Notes: generated by a model from the sequence alone, not told the origin. Shown: positions 24,901 through 32,290, counted from the stretch's first letter. The stretch is 64,000 bases of DNA from Clostridia bacterium (GCA_017461985.1 JAFTSA010000005.1:1-64000), one strand, 5' to 3'. Numbers and translations are program-made.

Positions 24901-26532
24901 GTCGGTTGCGTTGTTATAGGCGGTCATTGCTTGTTGATATGCGTCTTCATCCCAAGGTGCGGTTGTATACACGTGGTTTGAAGGAGTTGCTTTCAAGGGT
25001 GTAGGACCTGCGCTGTCAAGGAGATACAGTGAACTGTCTGCCTTTTCAGCAAGGACGCCGTCACAGTTGTATCTTTCAACTGAGAAGATTCTGACAGGTG
25101 AGTCAAGAGACACGAATGAGCCTGTTTGCATATCGTAGATTGTTCTGCCTTCGGCGTCAGTGTATGACATCACGTCAGAGGAGTGTTGGTGACCTGACAT
25201 TGTATAGCGAATGCCTGCTTCTGCAAGGCGTTTTGCAGAATATTCCCAGTTGTAGAAGGTGAAGTCCTTGAGGATATCGTCTTCAACTTCAAAGTGGGGG
25301 AGAAGGTTCTGGTGATAGCAGGTTATGACGGTAGGCTCTTCAACGCCGTCAACGCCAACTCTACTTTCAGCAAATGCTTCCATGAACTCAAAGAGTTCAG
25401 CAGAAATCATACCACCGCAAAGGTGTGAATATCCAGATTGACGATAGACGGGTCTGCCGTTTGCGTATGCCTCTTCAACTTCTGCCTTTGTTGCCTTGTT
25501 TGCTTGGAATTTCAAAGCGTCAAGACCGGTGTCGCCGAGGGTGAGATAGAAGTCGTAGTCACCAAAGTTTGCACCGTTGTTTGTGAGGATATTATATTCA
25601 GTTTCATTGACCTTGACAGGGACAAACTCCTCAGTTGCTTCACGGAGGGTTGTGTCTGCCACGATGATGCTGTATGATGAGTTTTCAATGGCAACGGTGA
25701 ATGAAAGTTGGTTGTGGTTGTCACCGATTGCAAGATATTTTGAAATCAAATCATCAATTGAAAGGGGAGTGCCTGCCTTATTTGCAGCGTACACTGCGTC
25801 AAAGTTGCCGTTGAGATAGTCAAAGGTGAGGTTTGATGCAAGGCTTGTTTCATAATATCCGCTTGTGAAATCAGACCACCAGTAGTCTTCGGGGTAGATT
25901 TGTGCGAGTGTGGCAAGGTCAAATGCAGGATAGCCGAGGCCGTTGTACATAAGTGCCCATTGTGCGGTTGTGACACCTTCTGCATCCCAGCCTTCACCGG
26001 TTGTCTTGTCGTAGAGTGCGCCACTGCCGTTGTAGAGGTCGTGGTTGCCGACGGTTGCAAAGATTTGGAAAGAAGCATACTTTCCGCCGAGAGCACGGAC
26101 GCTGTTTTGGAGATAGCGCAGTGAGTTTGCCACGTCACGGTGTGCAATACGCTCGCCGTTTTTGGTCAAGTCGCCAGTTGCAAACATATAGGTGGGCAGT
26201 GTGCCTGCCTCAGCCATTTTCAAAAGGCGGTTGATGTTGGCGTAGAGTATGTTGCCACTTTCCATAACCAGTTTTGTGTCAACAGTTGTTGATTGATAGA
26301 AATCACTGGTTTTGAAGTCTTTCGCCGTAATATCTTGATAGCAATATTCAAGGGGGAAGTAGTGAATGTCACTGGCGTGAATGACGCTGAATTCACCGAT
26401 TTTTGTGCCTACGGGAGTGTTGTCTGCCCTTGCCACGTCACCGCTGACAGCAAATGCTGTGGTGAGGATGAGTGTCAGTGCCAACACTGCGATGAGCACC
26501 GTTGATGCGGATTTAAGATTGAGTTTTCTCAT
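21925..26532 (-). CDS. Giant surface protein with two metallophosphoesterase domains
   Basis: 1535 aa, secreted and membrane-anchored. Signal peptide about 1-36. First calcineurin-like phosphoesterase at about 45-480: HASDIHYFP, TGDLTKNGE, VGNHDLYN, CYHQNL, SGHQHSSD. A long helical, Leu-rich segment (about 550-960) has no motif I know. A fibronectin/purple-acid-phosphatase-like beta domain (about 980-1130) precedes the second phosphoesterase (about 1138-1345): GSDPQGM, NAGDMVDNG, AAGNHEAG, IMHKSLF, GGHDHVYAE. A single C-terminal helix (about 1490-1512) is followed by KRKKK, anchoring it outside the cell. It probably hydrolyses external phosphoesters or nucleotides. Both active sites look complete. 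Confidence 0.85.
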   Translation of the reverse strand: MRKLNLKSASTVLIAVLALTLILTTAFAVSGDVARADNTPVGTKIGEFSVIHASDIHYFPLEYCYQDITAKDFKTSDFYQSTTVDTKLVMESGNILYANINRLLKMAEAGTLPTYMFATGDLTKNGERIAHRDVANSLRYLQNSVRALGGKYASFQIFATVGNHDLYNGSGALYDKTTGEGWDAEGVTTAQWALMYNGLGYPAFDLATLAQIYPEDYWWSDFTSGYYETSLASNLTFDYLNGNFDAVYAANKAGTPLSIDDLISKYLAIGDNHNQLSFTVAIENSSYSIIVADTTLREATEEFVPVKVNETEYNILTNNGANFGDYDFYLTLGDTGLDALKFQANKATKAEVEEAYANGRPVYRQSGYSHLCGGMISAELFEFMEAFAESRVGVDGVEEPTVITCYHQNLLPHFEVEDDILKDFTFYNWEYSAKRLAEAGIRYTMSGHQHSSDVMSYTDAEGRTIYDMQTGSFVSLDSPVRIFSVERYNCDGVLAEKADSSLYLLDSAGPTPLKATPSNHVYTTAPWDEDAYQQAMTAYNNATDKEAAWADVIAANPNYLTYTIKHDDFDTLSYNGYIVQEVYSQLIERVLSHFLDEGFLLGTLDGLFEGLLGPDSPSLQLAGIVNLDPYKPVLYKMVNQLVDTVWSGLYEDKDGNGYGDYEFDGEVYDNLLEWVKAVVDSVTGLEFGDEDLGTMTLAEMAVYIFTSACSGNEVFSNLELPEGVYDENGPYFTANTPYDNAYRLRFQAAIKDLAAQGDSGELIERLLYALLNPLYLEEDSLLRTLLTYKFDFTKATGEYALTEDDIANFNDLVNALKLFGIKATADNFVLVDIVNGALPALGPMIGGLLGFELNTDDILGFLDGFLDDYLVESFFVGLGGIAKYIVVSYGSDDTPDLADISDPTKPLTLAPYSGFAKLSVGGNETNVSYISGKANDLNPATTVNGRLPGSLTANFDTVNGDDTFVFSYYTAEEVFAKVEYRKVGDSNWTTLTGEHWNIFDETDRCAHLNAHNNLYAKVTSGDATVETLTAPQYIPLIDLGLLCISHGATYYENEEGEEVYYTAVDRFNAPENSVLLWNKHTVTISGLDADTEYEYRIYGVYYNTDGEKVNEYFYTNEDGTATTFSFKTAKTEGDFEFLAGSDPQGMIQSMYDNTAEVFDTINNNSAVGGYDFIVNAGDMVDNGKNFYQWQYALNTMIDTYANTSMFFAAGNHEAGSFALDKFFNYTQPSTVEYNTYGEALQDYYSFDYGDGHFIFLDTNDATAKGLGKKQLQWLEDDLASTDKDFVFVIMHKSLFSTGAHANDAEVVKMRDQLVPLFDEYGVDMVFGGHDHVYAETYPVGEYGTVYVTLGTIGTKFYEYTNDNEDVSYELDYDKTFEHTLTEQTVGYVKVVDGVLYYNGYTIGALKAMNAFAESDLNKGAEVTIAQVKALELPEGYTMSAVYDGETYYDLTKLNVKGDDNVVSLYVIDAHGHSFYLGDVAIAGGLSTGAIIGIAVGFALLGGGASVGSIVVTKRKKKASTPAPETVADGADNTQE

Positions 26533-26563
26533 AATATCCTACCTAAAAAAATATTATAGAAAA

Positions 26564-26592
26564 ATTATAGTATATAATTTAACCATTTTCAA
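26564..26592 (-). promoter_or_regulatory. Promoter of the double metallophosphoesterase gene
   Basis: On the minus strand TTGAAA (26592-26587), 17-bp spacer, TATAAT (26569-26564), 31 bp before the start codon. Confidence 0.75.
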
Positions 26593-26719
26593 GAGGGAAA
26601 AGGAGAAAAATCATCATTTAATAAAACTTTTTTTCAGCAATTTTTTCTTCATAATCAGTTGAAAAATCATTTTTTCAACAAAAACAGCCAAATTTGTTGA
26701 TTATTTCAAGGCTGACTCT

Positions 26720-26748
26720 TGCAAAAGAACTGAAAAAGAAGTATAATA
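26720..26748 (+). promoter_or_regulatory. Promoter of lipoprotein gene at 26810
   Basis: TTGCAA (26720-26725), 17-bp spacer, TATAAT (26743-26748). Confidence 0.7.
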
Positions 26749-26809
26749 AACGATAGTTGTAAAGGGATTCCCTTGCTCCAATAAAACAGCCTTTTGGCAA
26801 AAGGAAATT

Positions 26810-28084
26810 ATGAGACATTCAAGAAAAGCAGTTTCAACAGTTTTGGTCGCAGCACTCCTCATCTGCGTGTTTGTGACAATGTTCATCTTCACTGCATGCA
26901 ACAAGAAAGGCGCAATCGACATGACCAACCCTATGGCTTTTGCGGAACTGAAACCCGGCTCCTACGAAGTGTCCTATGACAAGGACGGCAACGTTGACGG
27001 CTACTTCCTCAAAGCAGAGAAGGATATGCCTGCCCGCACAGTCAATTATGAGATCCCCACCGATCCCGAAGCACTGAAAGAGCTTGCATACGCCCTCTAT
27101 CAAATCGGCAACAAGACCATGGTCACAGTGCCTTACGCCAGTTATTTTGAAACCGGTTCAAACAGCAGTGCACTGATTATGGGTGACTCCGTCACAGAAT
27201 TGCCCCTTATCTTCAACACTGTTGACGTCCGCAACAATTTGACAGGTGAGCACTTCCGTCAAACCCTCCAAGTCACAAAAGAAAACGTTGAGTTTGAAGG
27301 TTTCCTCGGCATCATTCTCGGTCCTATCATGAGCGCGCTCTCTGAGTCAGGACAAAGATGGTACGTCAACGCCCCTTCAAACATCTGCAATTTCCACAAG
27401 ACCACAAAGGTCAAGTCAGACGGCACCACCAAGGAATTTGACTGGTCAAAAGACGAAGGCACCAAGGATTTTGAATCCAAGAGATACAACATTTCAGTCA
27501 ATGCAATCCCTTACACCGCATCCGGCTATCAAGGCAAAATCAACGGACAAGATGCAACTGAAGCCAACGTCAATGGTATGCAATGGGTTTACGATGAAGA
27601 AACTGGCTACTCAATCCCCACCTATATTGACGGAGCAGGCAAGCGCATCAGCTATGAAAAGACCGACCAACACATCTTCTTCTCAACTGGTGATGATGCC
27701 AACAAATATGATGCAGAAGGCAACCTCGTCGAAGAAGACTATTACAACACAATCACCTCCGCAACAGTAGAATACAATGCAGAAGGCGGCTACTACGTGG
27801 TCCATATGGTCATGGACAGCACCAAGGAATACACACACCTTGACACCAACTGGGCACTCCAAGACAACAAGGGCGCCAGCGACGAAAATGCAAGATTCAC
27901 CAAACTTGAAGTCACCTTTGAACTTTGGGACAACGGCTACTTCAAACAATGGGAAATGTGGGAAGACTGGGATGCACCCGAGGCACACGGCATTGCACAT
28001 ATGACCGCAAACCAATACTACCTCACCGTCTTCAGCTATGATGAACACGATGCAGGCATCAACAAGTATTATTCAGTAGGTTAA
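26810..28084 (+). CDS. Putative lipoprotein of unknown function
   Basis: 424 aa. N-terminal signal with lipobox FTAC (Cys about residue 27) after a hydrophobic segment, so probably anchored in the outer leaflet of the cytoplasmic membrane. The mature part is rich in Tyr, Thr and Asp and predicted beta-rich (TSATVEYNAEGGYYVVHMVM, KLEVTFELWDNGYFKQWEMW, with a run of aromatic residues). I do not recognise a family. An AAAGGA site precedes the ATG. It is monocistronic and divergent from the giant metallophosphoesterase. Confidence 0.7.
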   Translation: MRHSRKAVSTVLVAALLICVFVTMFIFTACNKKGAIDMTNPMAFAELKPGSYEVSYDKDGNVDGYFLKAEKDMPARTVNYEIPTDPEALKELAYALYQIGNKTMVTVPYASYFETGSNSSALIMGDSVTELPLIFNTVDVRNNLTGEHFRQTLQVTKENVEFEGFLGIILGPIMSALSESGQRWYVNAPSNICNFHKTTKVKSDGTTKEFDWSKDEGTKDFESKRYNISVNAIPYTASGYQGKINGQDATEANVNGMQWVYDEETGYSIPTYIDGAGKRISYEKTDQHIFFSTGDDANKYDAEGNLVEEDYYNTITSATVEYNAEGGYYVVHMVMDSTKEYTHLDTNWALQDNKGASDENARFTKLEVTFELWDNGYFKQWEMWEDWDAPEAHGIAHMTANQYYLTVFSYDEHDAGINKYYSVG

Positions 28085-28134
28085 TGGGTTAGAACACTGA
28101 AAACTTAAAAAACTTTCAACACAAATCAAAAAAG

Positions 28135-28159
28135 GGCAGGCTTAACAGTCTGCCTTTTT
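28135..28159 (+). terminator. Terminator of lipoprotein gene
   Basis: GGCAGGCT and AGTCTGCC pair (one G-T) around TAAC, followed by TTTTTG. Confidence 0.75.
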
Positions 28160-28203
28160 GTTTCCACTGAAATCTGCAATCTAAACCTGTCAAAAATTGG
28201 GTG

Positions 28204-28232
28204 TTGATTTTTTGCTAAGGATATGCTACTAT
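28204..28232 (+). promoter_or_regulatory. Promoter of putative small RNA
   Basis: TTGATT (28204-28209), 17-bp spacer, TACTAT (28227-28232), with no coding frame downstream. Confidence 0.55.
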
Positions 28233-28239
28233 ATGCTTG

Positions 28240-28455
28240 CAAGGACATCTTGCACCATAGTGGTGTCGTAATGAACCTCACTATCTGAAAAGGAACGACG
28301 GGTCCATATAGGCAATGTCAGGCCTCGTAATCGCGTATGCGCACTGGAAGACAAACGCCGTAGGCAGTCGGTATCCACCCTGCACCTGCAGGTTTTCAAA
28401 TGGCACCACTCTTTGTCAACACAGCGGAGCAGTCCATCTGTTCCGCTTATTTTTT
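28240..28455 (+). ncRNA. Putative structured small RNA of about 216 nt
   Basis: A noncoding, GC-rich stretch lies between a sigma-A-like promoter and a strong terminator. AGTGGTGTC (28259-28267) can pair with GGCACCACT (28402-28410), closing a long-range stem; inside it AACCT (about 28276) can pair with AGGTT (about 28390). The terminator is AGCGGAGCAG-TCCAT-CTGTTCCGCT with TATTTTTT (28423-28455). Size and a closed rod-like outline recall 6S RNA, but I cannot confirm any family. No credible ORF with a ribosome site is present on either strand. Confidence 0.55.
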
Positions 28456-28475
28456 GCTTTATTTTCAGGGTTCGG

Positions 28476-28580
28476 GCAACAAAGTTGCGCACACGGGGTG
28501 TGCAATAAGCCATGGGGGAAACATACCTATTGCAATTACATACAACGCAAGCGTTGATTACATGCCGTTGTGAACAACGG
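28476..28580. repeat. Second mini-hairpin array
   Basis: Adjacent inverted repeats: GCAAC-AAA-GTTGC (28476-28488), GCACAC-GGG-GTGTGC (28489-28503), TGCAATA paired with TATTGCA (28501-28507 and 28529-28535), CAACGC-AA-GCGTTG (28543-28556) and CCGTTG-TGAA-CAACGG (28565-28580). It lies between the small RNA terminator and the tRNA-Glu terminator. The segment ATGGGGGAAACA inside it recurs at about 52147. Confidence 0.7.
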
Positions 28581-28587
28581 ATAAAAA

Positions 28588-28612
28588 AACAAGCCCCAAA
28601 GGACTTGTTTTT
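28588..28612 (-). terminator. Terminator of tRNA-Glu
   Basis: On the minus strand CAAGTCC and GGGCTTG (one G-T pair) followed by seven T. Confidence 0.75.
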
Positions 28613-28614
28613 TT

Positions 28615-28689
28615 TGGTACCCCCATGGGGAATCGAACCCCAGATTCCGCCGTGAGAGGGCGACGTCTTAACCGCTTGACCATGAGGGC
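28615..28689 (-). tRNA. tRNA-Glu (anticodon CTC)
   Basis: 75 nt including the encoded CCA. Acceptor stem GCCCTCA with TGGGGGT (first pair G-T), anticodon stem CGCC/GGCG with loop CTCTCAC, T stem TGGGG/CCCCA with loop TTCGATT. Reads GAG codons. Partial copies of its 5' end lie just upstream. Confidence 0.93.
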
Positions 28690-28719
28690 GTTTAGATTTG
28701 AGGCACTTTTGTGCCGAGA

Positions 28720-28932
28720 ATATCAACGACAGAGTGGAAGGCGACAGCCTACCAAACTCTGCTTTTAGATGTGAAATGCATTTATGCATTGAACATATCA
28801 AAGACCGAAATGGAAGGAAATAGGCTTTGCATCTTTCCTACCATGAGGGCAAGAATTGATATGTTCGCAGTTTTCGGTGTATTGCCGTCGAGTGGAAGGA
28901 AATAGGCTTTGCATCTTTCCTACCATGAGGGC
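28720..28932. repeat. Degenerate repeats carrying tRNA-Glu 5'-end fragments
   Basis: A perfect 40-bp direct repeat occurs at 28811-28850 and 28893-28932 (period 82). Each copy ends in CCATGAGGGC, the complement of the first ten bases of the tRNA-Glu gene. A third, degenerate unit starts near 28720: it shares ATATCAACGACAGAGTGGAAGG with the flank of the first copy but lacks the tRNA fragment. The units lie between the tRNA and its probable promoter. Confidence 0.8.
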
Positions 28933-28952
28933 GTTTGCTTTTTGCAATGGTG

Positions 28953-28981
28953 ATATTAGCACAAAGTAGGCGATTTCGCAA
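28953..28981 (-). promoter_or_regulatory. Probable tRNA-Glu promoter, displaced from the gene
   Basis: On the minus strand TTGCGA (28981-28976), 17-bp spacer, TAATAT (28958-28953). The first tRNA 5' fragment begins 20 bp downstream, but the intact tRNA only 263 bp downstream. Confidence 0.5.
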
Positions 28982-29087
28982 CTGATTTGTGAGAAAAACT
29001 TCAATTTGCCGTGACAAAATAACTTTGCTATTGAAATCTATCTTCAAAAATGTTAGAATCTATGTATCTATTGAAAGGAGAAGTGTT

Positions 29088-30233
29088 ATGAAACTTTCAC
29101 TCAAACACAAAACTTTGATTTCTGTGGCGCTTTTTGTGGTGATTTTTGCAGGTCTTTTGGTGGCTGCAACCTTCACCGACCTTGAAGTCAGTCATATCCT
29201 CACCGACAAAGCCCTTCCTGACGGAGCATACCTTGCAGACGATTTCTTTGGAGTTTTCTTTGAAATCATCGGCAGTGCCGCCATCTACGTGGTGATTGCC
29301 ATCTGTGCCTGCATACTTTTCTGGTTTGCACTTAAGGTTGTCCCCAAAAAACCTTGGAATTATATCCTTGCAGTGGCATTTTTCGCAGCAGGTGTTGTGG
29401 CATTTTGGTTTGTATTCAGCGACATCTACAAGTATAGCATAGAGCACATCTTGAGAGACGCCTACGTCACAGGTGGCAACGAGATGCTCCGCTATGACCT
29501 TATTCATGAACTTGAAGACAAAGGCGCATTCATCGCAGTTGAAGTCCTTTGCGCACTCGCCCTCAACGCATTGTGCGTCCTCACAATGAAAAACGTCAAG
29601 GTTGAAACCTTGAAGAAACTGATCAAGTTTGTCCTTGCATTTGTGGTTATGGCAGTGGTGTCCAACGTACTTGTCATGATAATCAAAGTGCCTGCAGGCA
29701 GAATGAGATACCGCGCAATGAACAGCACCGTTGGCCAAGCAATGGGCGGATTTGACAACTTTACCAGATGGTACGTCATGACAGGCAACAACGACGTCTT
29801 TGACTCAAAGGCTCTCTTCGGTTATAGTGACGGTTTCAAATCATTCCCCAGTGGACACACCTGCGCCGCAGGTATGGTGTATGCCTTCATCATGCTGATT
29901 GACGTCCTTGACATCAAAAAGACTTGGCAAAAGGCATGCATTTGGGGCGGAACAGTGGTGGCAACAATGCTTGTGGCTGTGAGCCGTATAGTTGTTGGCG
30001 CACACTTCTTCAGTGACGTCCTTATGGGTGGTACACTTGCATTTGTGTCAATGATCATTGCAAGAGAAATCTTCATCTTCAAAGGCGCACATTTGAAGGC
30101 AGTCTTTGGCAAAGGATATCTTGGCGGAGACGACACCGATGACACCCCTTGTGAGCCCGCAGAAGAGCCCACAGAAGACGAAACTGTGGAGGTCGAAGAG
30201 GAAACCACCGACACCCCCGCCGTGGCAGAATAA
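29088..30233 (+). CDS. PAP2-family membrane phosphatase
   Basis: 381 aa from ATG 29088, which has an AAAGGAG site; the longer in-frame start at 28989 lacks one. About six membrane helices. PAP2 active-site motifs: KVPAGRMRYR (C1, about 200), FPSGHTCAAG (C2, His about 256) and SRIVVGAHFFSDV (C3, about 300). Such enzymes remove phosphate from lipid phosphates such as undecaprenyl pyrophosphate or phosphatidate at the outer face. The first helices are separated by a larger external loop than usual, and the C-terminal 40 residues form a very acidic tail rich in Asp, Glu, Thr and Pro. Confidence 0.85.
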   Translation: MKLSLKHKTLISVALFVVIFAGLLVAATFTDLEVSHILTDKALPDGAYLADDFFGVFFEIIGSAAIYVVIAICACILFWFALKVVPKKPWNYILAVAFFAAGVVAFWFVFSDIYKYSIEHILRDAYVTGGNEMLRYDLIHELEDKGAFIAVEVLCALALNALCVLTMKNVKVETLKKLIKFVLAFVVMAVVSNVLVMIIKVPAGRMRYRAMNSTVGQAMGGFDNFTRWYVMTGNNDVFDSKALFGYSDGFKSFPSGHTCAAGMVYAFIMLIDVLDIKKTWQKACIWGGTVVATMLVAVSRIVVGAHFFSDVLMGGTLAFVSMIIAREIFIFKGAHLKAVFGKGYLGGDDTDDTPCEPAEEPTEDETVEVEEETTDTPAVAE

Positions 30234-30257
30234 TCCATTTAGTTAAACAAACAAAAG

Positions 30258-30286
30258 CCCACTCATAGAGTGGGTTTTTCTTTTTG
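30258..30286 (+). terminator. Terminator of PAP2 gene
   Basis: CCCACTC-ATA-GAGTGGG then TTTTTCTTTTT. Confidence 0.85.
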
Positions 30287-30336
30287 CAATATGAAATAGG
30301 GCAGAGCAAATAGAAAAGGCAATAGGTTCAAAACGA

Positions 30337-30365
30337 TTGCAAATATATCGTTTCTTTGCTATAAT
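30337..30365 (+). promoter_or_regulatory. Promoter of tRNA-Thr
   Basis: TTGCAA (30337-30342), 17-bp spacer, TATAAT (30360-30365), 10 bp before the mature 5' end. Confidence 0.8.
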
Positions 30366-30375
30366 TCAAGAAGTT

Positions 30376-30451
30376 GCTGGTGTGGCTCAGTCGGTAGAGC
30401 AGCTGATTCGTAATCAGCAGGCCGCGAGTTCAAATCTCGCCACCAGCTCCA
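30376..30451 (+). tRNA. tRNA-Thr (anticodon CGT)
   Basis: 76 nt with encoded CCA. Acceptor GCTGGTG/CACCAGC, anticodon stem CTGAT/ATCAG with loop TCGTA inside TTCGTAA, T arm CGAG-TTCAAAT-CTCG. Reads ACG codons. Its 3' third is repeated downstream three times. Confidence 0.95.
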
Positions 30452-31030
30452 AAGACAAGCGAAGGCTTGTCTTTTTCATTTGTGGCGGATTTTGGGCTAC
30501 GCCCTGTGCCCGCGGCACGAACTCGCTTTCCGCGAGTGGCGCTCGCCTACGTGAGTAAACTCACAGGTTTCACTATTACGCTCATTTCTTTCGCTACAAA
30601 TCTCGCCACCAGCTCCAAAGACAAGCGAAGGCTTGTCTTTTTCATTTGTGGCAGATTTTGGGCTACGCCCTGTGCCTATGGCACGAACTCGCTCTCCGCG
30701 AGTGACGCTCGCCTATGTGAGTAAACTCACAGGCTTCACTATTACGCTCATTTCTTACGCTACAAATCTCGCCACCAGCTCCAAAGACAAGCAGTTGCTT
30801 GTCTTTTTCATTTGTGGCGGATTTTGGGCTACGCCCTGTGCCAGTGGCACGAACTCGCTCTCCGCGAGTGGCGCTCGTCTATGTGAGTAAACTCACACGT
30901 CTTACTATTACGCTCATTTCTTTCGCTACAAATCTCGCCACCAGCTCCAAAGACAAGCGAAGGCTTGTCTTTTTCATTTTTGGCGGATTTTGGGCTACGC
31001 CCTGTGCCTACGGCACGAACTCGCTCTCCG
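30435..31030 (+). repeat. 166-bp tandem array containing tRNA-Thr 3' ends
   Basis: Units start at 30435, 30601, 30767 and 30933: exactly 166 bp apart, three full and one of 98 bp. Each begins with the tRNA 3' segment TCTCGCCACCAGCTCCA, then a terminator hairpin AAGACAAGC/GCTTGTCTT with T5, then GGGC-TAC-GCCC, GTGCC-nnn-GGCAC and GTGAGT-AA-ACTCAC hairpins. The nnn loop is CGC, TAT, AGT and TAC in the four copies while the stem is unchanged. The terminator loop is GAAG in three copies and AGTT in one. Short ORFs across it are products of the repeat, not genes. Confidence 0.92.
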
Positions 31031-31040
31031 AATTAAAATT

Positions 31041-31067
31041 AAAACCTCGTCATTGCGACGAGGTTTT
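31041..31067. terminator. Terminator of alkaline phosphatase gene
   Basis: AAAACCTCGTC-ATTGC-GACGAGGTTTT, usable on both strands; on the minus strand it ends the alkaline phosphatase transcript. Confidence 0.8.
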
Positions 31068-31089
31068 TGATTAATGTCTTGAGTTGTGA

Positions 31090-32241
31090 TTATTTTGCTT
31101 TTCTGGGGTTTGCGATATAGTCGCGCATAATGTGGTTGAGTTCGGTGTTATCCAGGACGATGCCTTGTGTTATATCTTCATCGGTGATGCCGAGTGCGAA
31201 GAAATACACGTTTTTGCCTGTGTGGTCACCGGTGGTGATGAGGCTTCCGTCAAAGGGGTCCCCGGGGTTGTAAACAAGGTTGCCTGATTCGTGGTCGGCG
31301 GTGATGATGACAAGGGTTTCACCGTCTTGTGCTGCCCACTCAAGGACTGCTTTCACGGCCTCGTCAAAACCACGAAGTTCACTTGCCATACCTGCAAAAT
31401 CCTTCTTGTGACAGAACTTGTCAATATAACTGCCTTCAATCATCATAAAGAAACCGTTGTCACTCTTTTGGTCGAGGTAGTTGATGGCGTACATACTTGC
31501 TTGAGCAAGGCTAGGGCAGTTGGGCTTGTCTTCACCGTATCCGTCAAATTCGGGCATTGTTGCGAAGATTTTGGCAGAGGAATACTGGTTTTCGGTCAAT
31601 TCTGCAAGAGAAGTGATGTGGGTGAAGCCATTTTGAGGAATTGCACTCAAACGGCTTTCGATATAGAAATCATCGTCAAATTGACTGATGAAAATGTCCA
31701 CGTCACTTGCCATATGTCCGTTGAAAATGTTTGTGCCATTTGAGCGGTTGTAGGCGTGTGATGAAAATGCGGCAGGGGTTGCACCACCGATATGCTCGGT
31801 TGCGATGATGCCCACGTCCATACCAAATGATGAGGCATATTCCGCCATATTTTCCACGTTGGTGTTGTCCACTCTTGCCACGTATCCGTTGTCAGTTTTC
31901 ACACCGCAGGAAAGAGCGGTTGCAGAGGCGGCGCTGTCTGTGACTTCATTGTCACGAGAACGAGTTGTCGCTTCACCTTGCAGAGTTGTGAGTGACTCCA
32001 TATATAGGCTTTCAAGTCCGTAGTACGCCTTCACTGCCTCAATATGCTCCATACCCATGCCGTCACCGATGAGCATAATGACGTTTTTTGCACTGCCTGT
32101 ATAGTAGTGTCTAGCGGGGGTATCGTTGCCGTCATCGGGGGTTTCGTCTGTGGGATTGCAAGCCACAAAAGCAAAGGTGAGGGCAAAAATGCTGACAAGA
32201 GTGAGGCTCACAACCAAGATTTTCCAAAGTGATTTTTTCAT
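31090..32241 (-). CDS. Alkaline phosphatase, lipoprotein
   Basis: 383 aa. Signal peptide with lipobox FVAC (Cys about 28), then an acidic spacer. Alkaline phosphatase motifs follow in order: VIMLIGDGMGMEH (metal Asp), VTDSAASATAL (nucleophile Ser), a Thr/His pair in TEHIGGATPAAFSSH, EGSYIDKFCH (Glu, Asp, His ligands), ITADHESGNL and TTGDHTG. It releases phosphate from organic esters outside the cell. Length is short for the family but all metal positions appear present. Monocistronic, with a near-consensus promoter and AGGAGA ribosome site. Confidence 0.9.
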   Translation of the reverse strand: MKKSLWKILVVSLTLVSIFALTFAFVACNPTDETPDDGNDTPARHYYTGSAKNVIMLIGDGMGMEHIEAVKAYYGLESLYMESLTTLQGEATTRSRDNEVTDSAASATALSCGVKTDNGYVARVDNTNVENMAEYASSFGMDVGIIATEHIGGATPAAFSSHAYNRSNGTNIFNGHMASDVDIFISQFDDDFYIESRLSAIPQNGFTHITSLAELTENQYSSAKIFATMPEFDGYGEDKPNCPSLAQASMYAINYLDQKSDNGFFMMIEGSYIDKFCHKKDFAGMASELRGFDEAVKAVLEWAAQDGETLVIITADHESGNLVYNPGDPFDGSLITTGDHTGKNVYFFALGITDEDITQGIVLDNTELNHIMRDYIANPRKAK

Positions 32242-32290
32242 ATTTTCTCCTGCGCACGCATGTGCAAGCGTGGCGTGTGTTTATGTATTT

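Noticed and set aside
28240-28455. Firm assignment as 6S RNA, SRP RNA or tmRNA
   Set aside because: No family-specific motif (SRP GGAA loop, tmRNA tRNA-like end) is present and the 6S resemblance is only in size and outline.
28229-28801. 190-aa minus-strand ORF
   Set aside because: It runs through the tRNA-Glu gene and a hairpin array and has no coding character.
30435-31030. CRISPR array
   Set aside because: The repeats are 166 bp and directly adjoining; there are no short repeats with unique spacers and no cas genes in the window.
30467-31074. Three or four similar 85-aa ORFs in a row (starting MSFSFVADFG)
   Set aside because: They are one frame of the 166-bp tandem repeat, pass through tRNA fragments and terminator hairpins, and lack ribosome sites.
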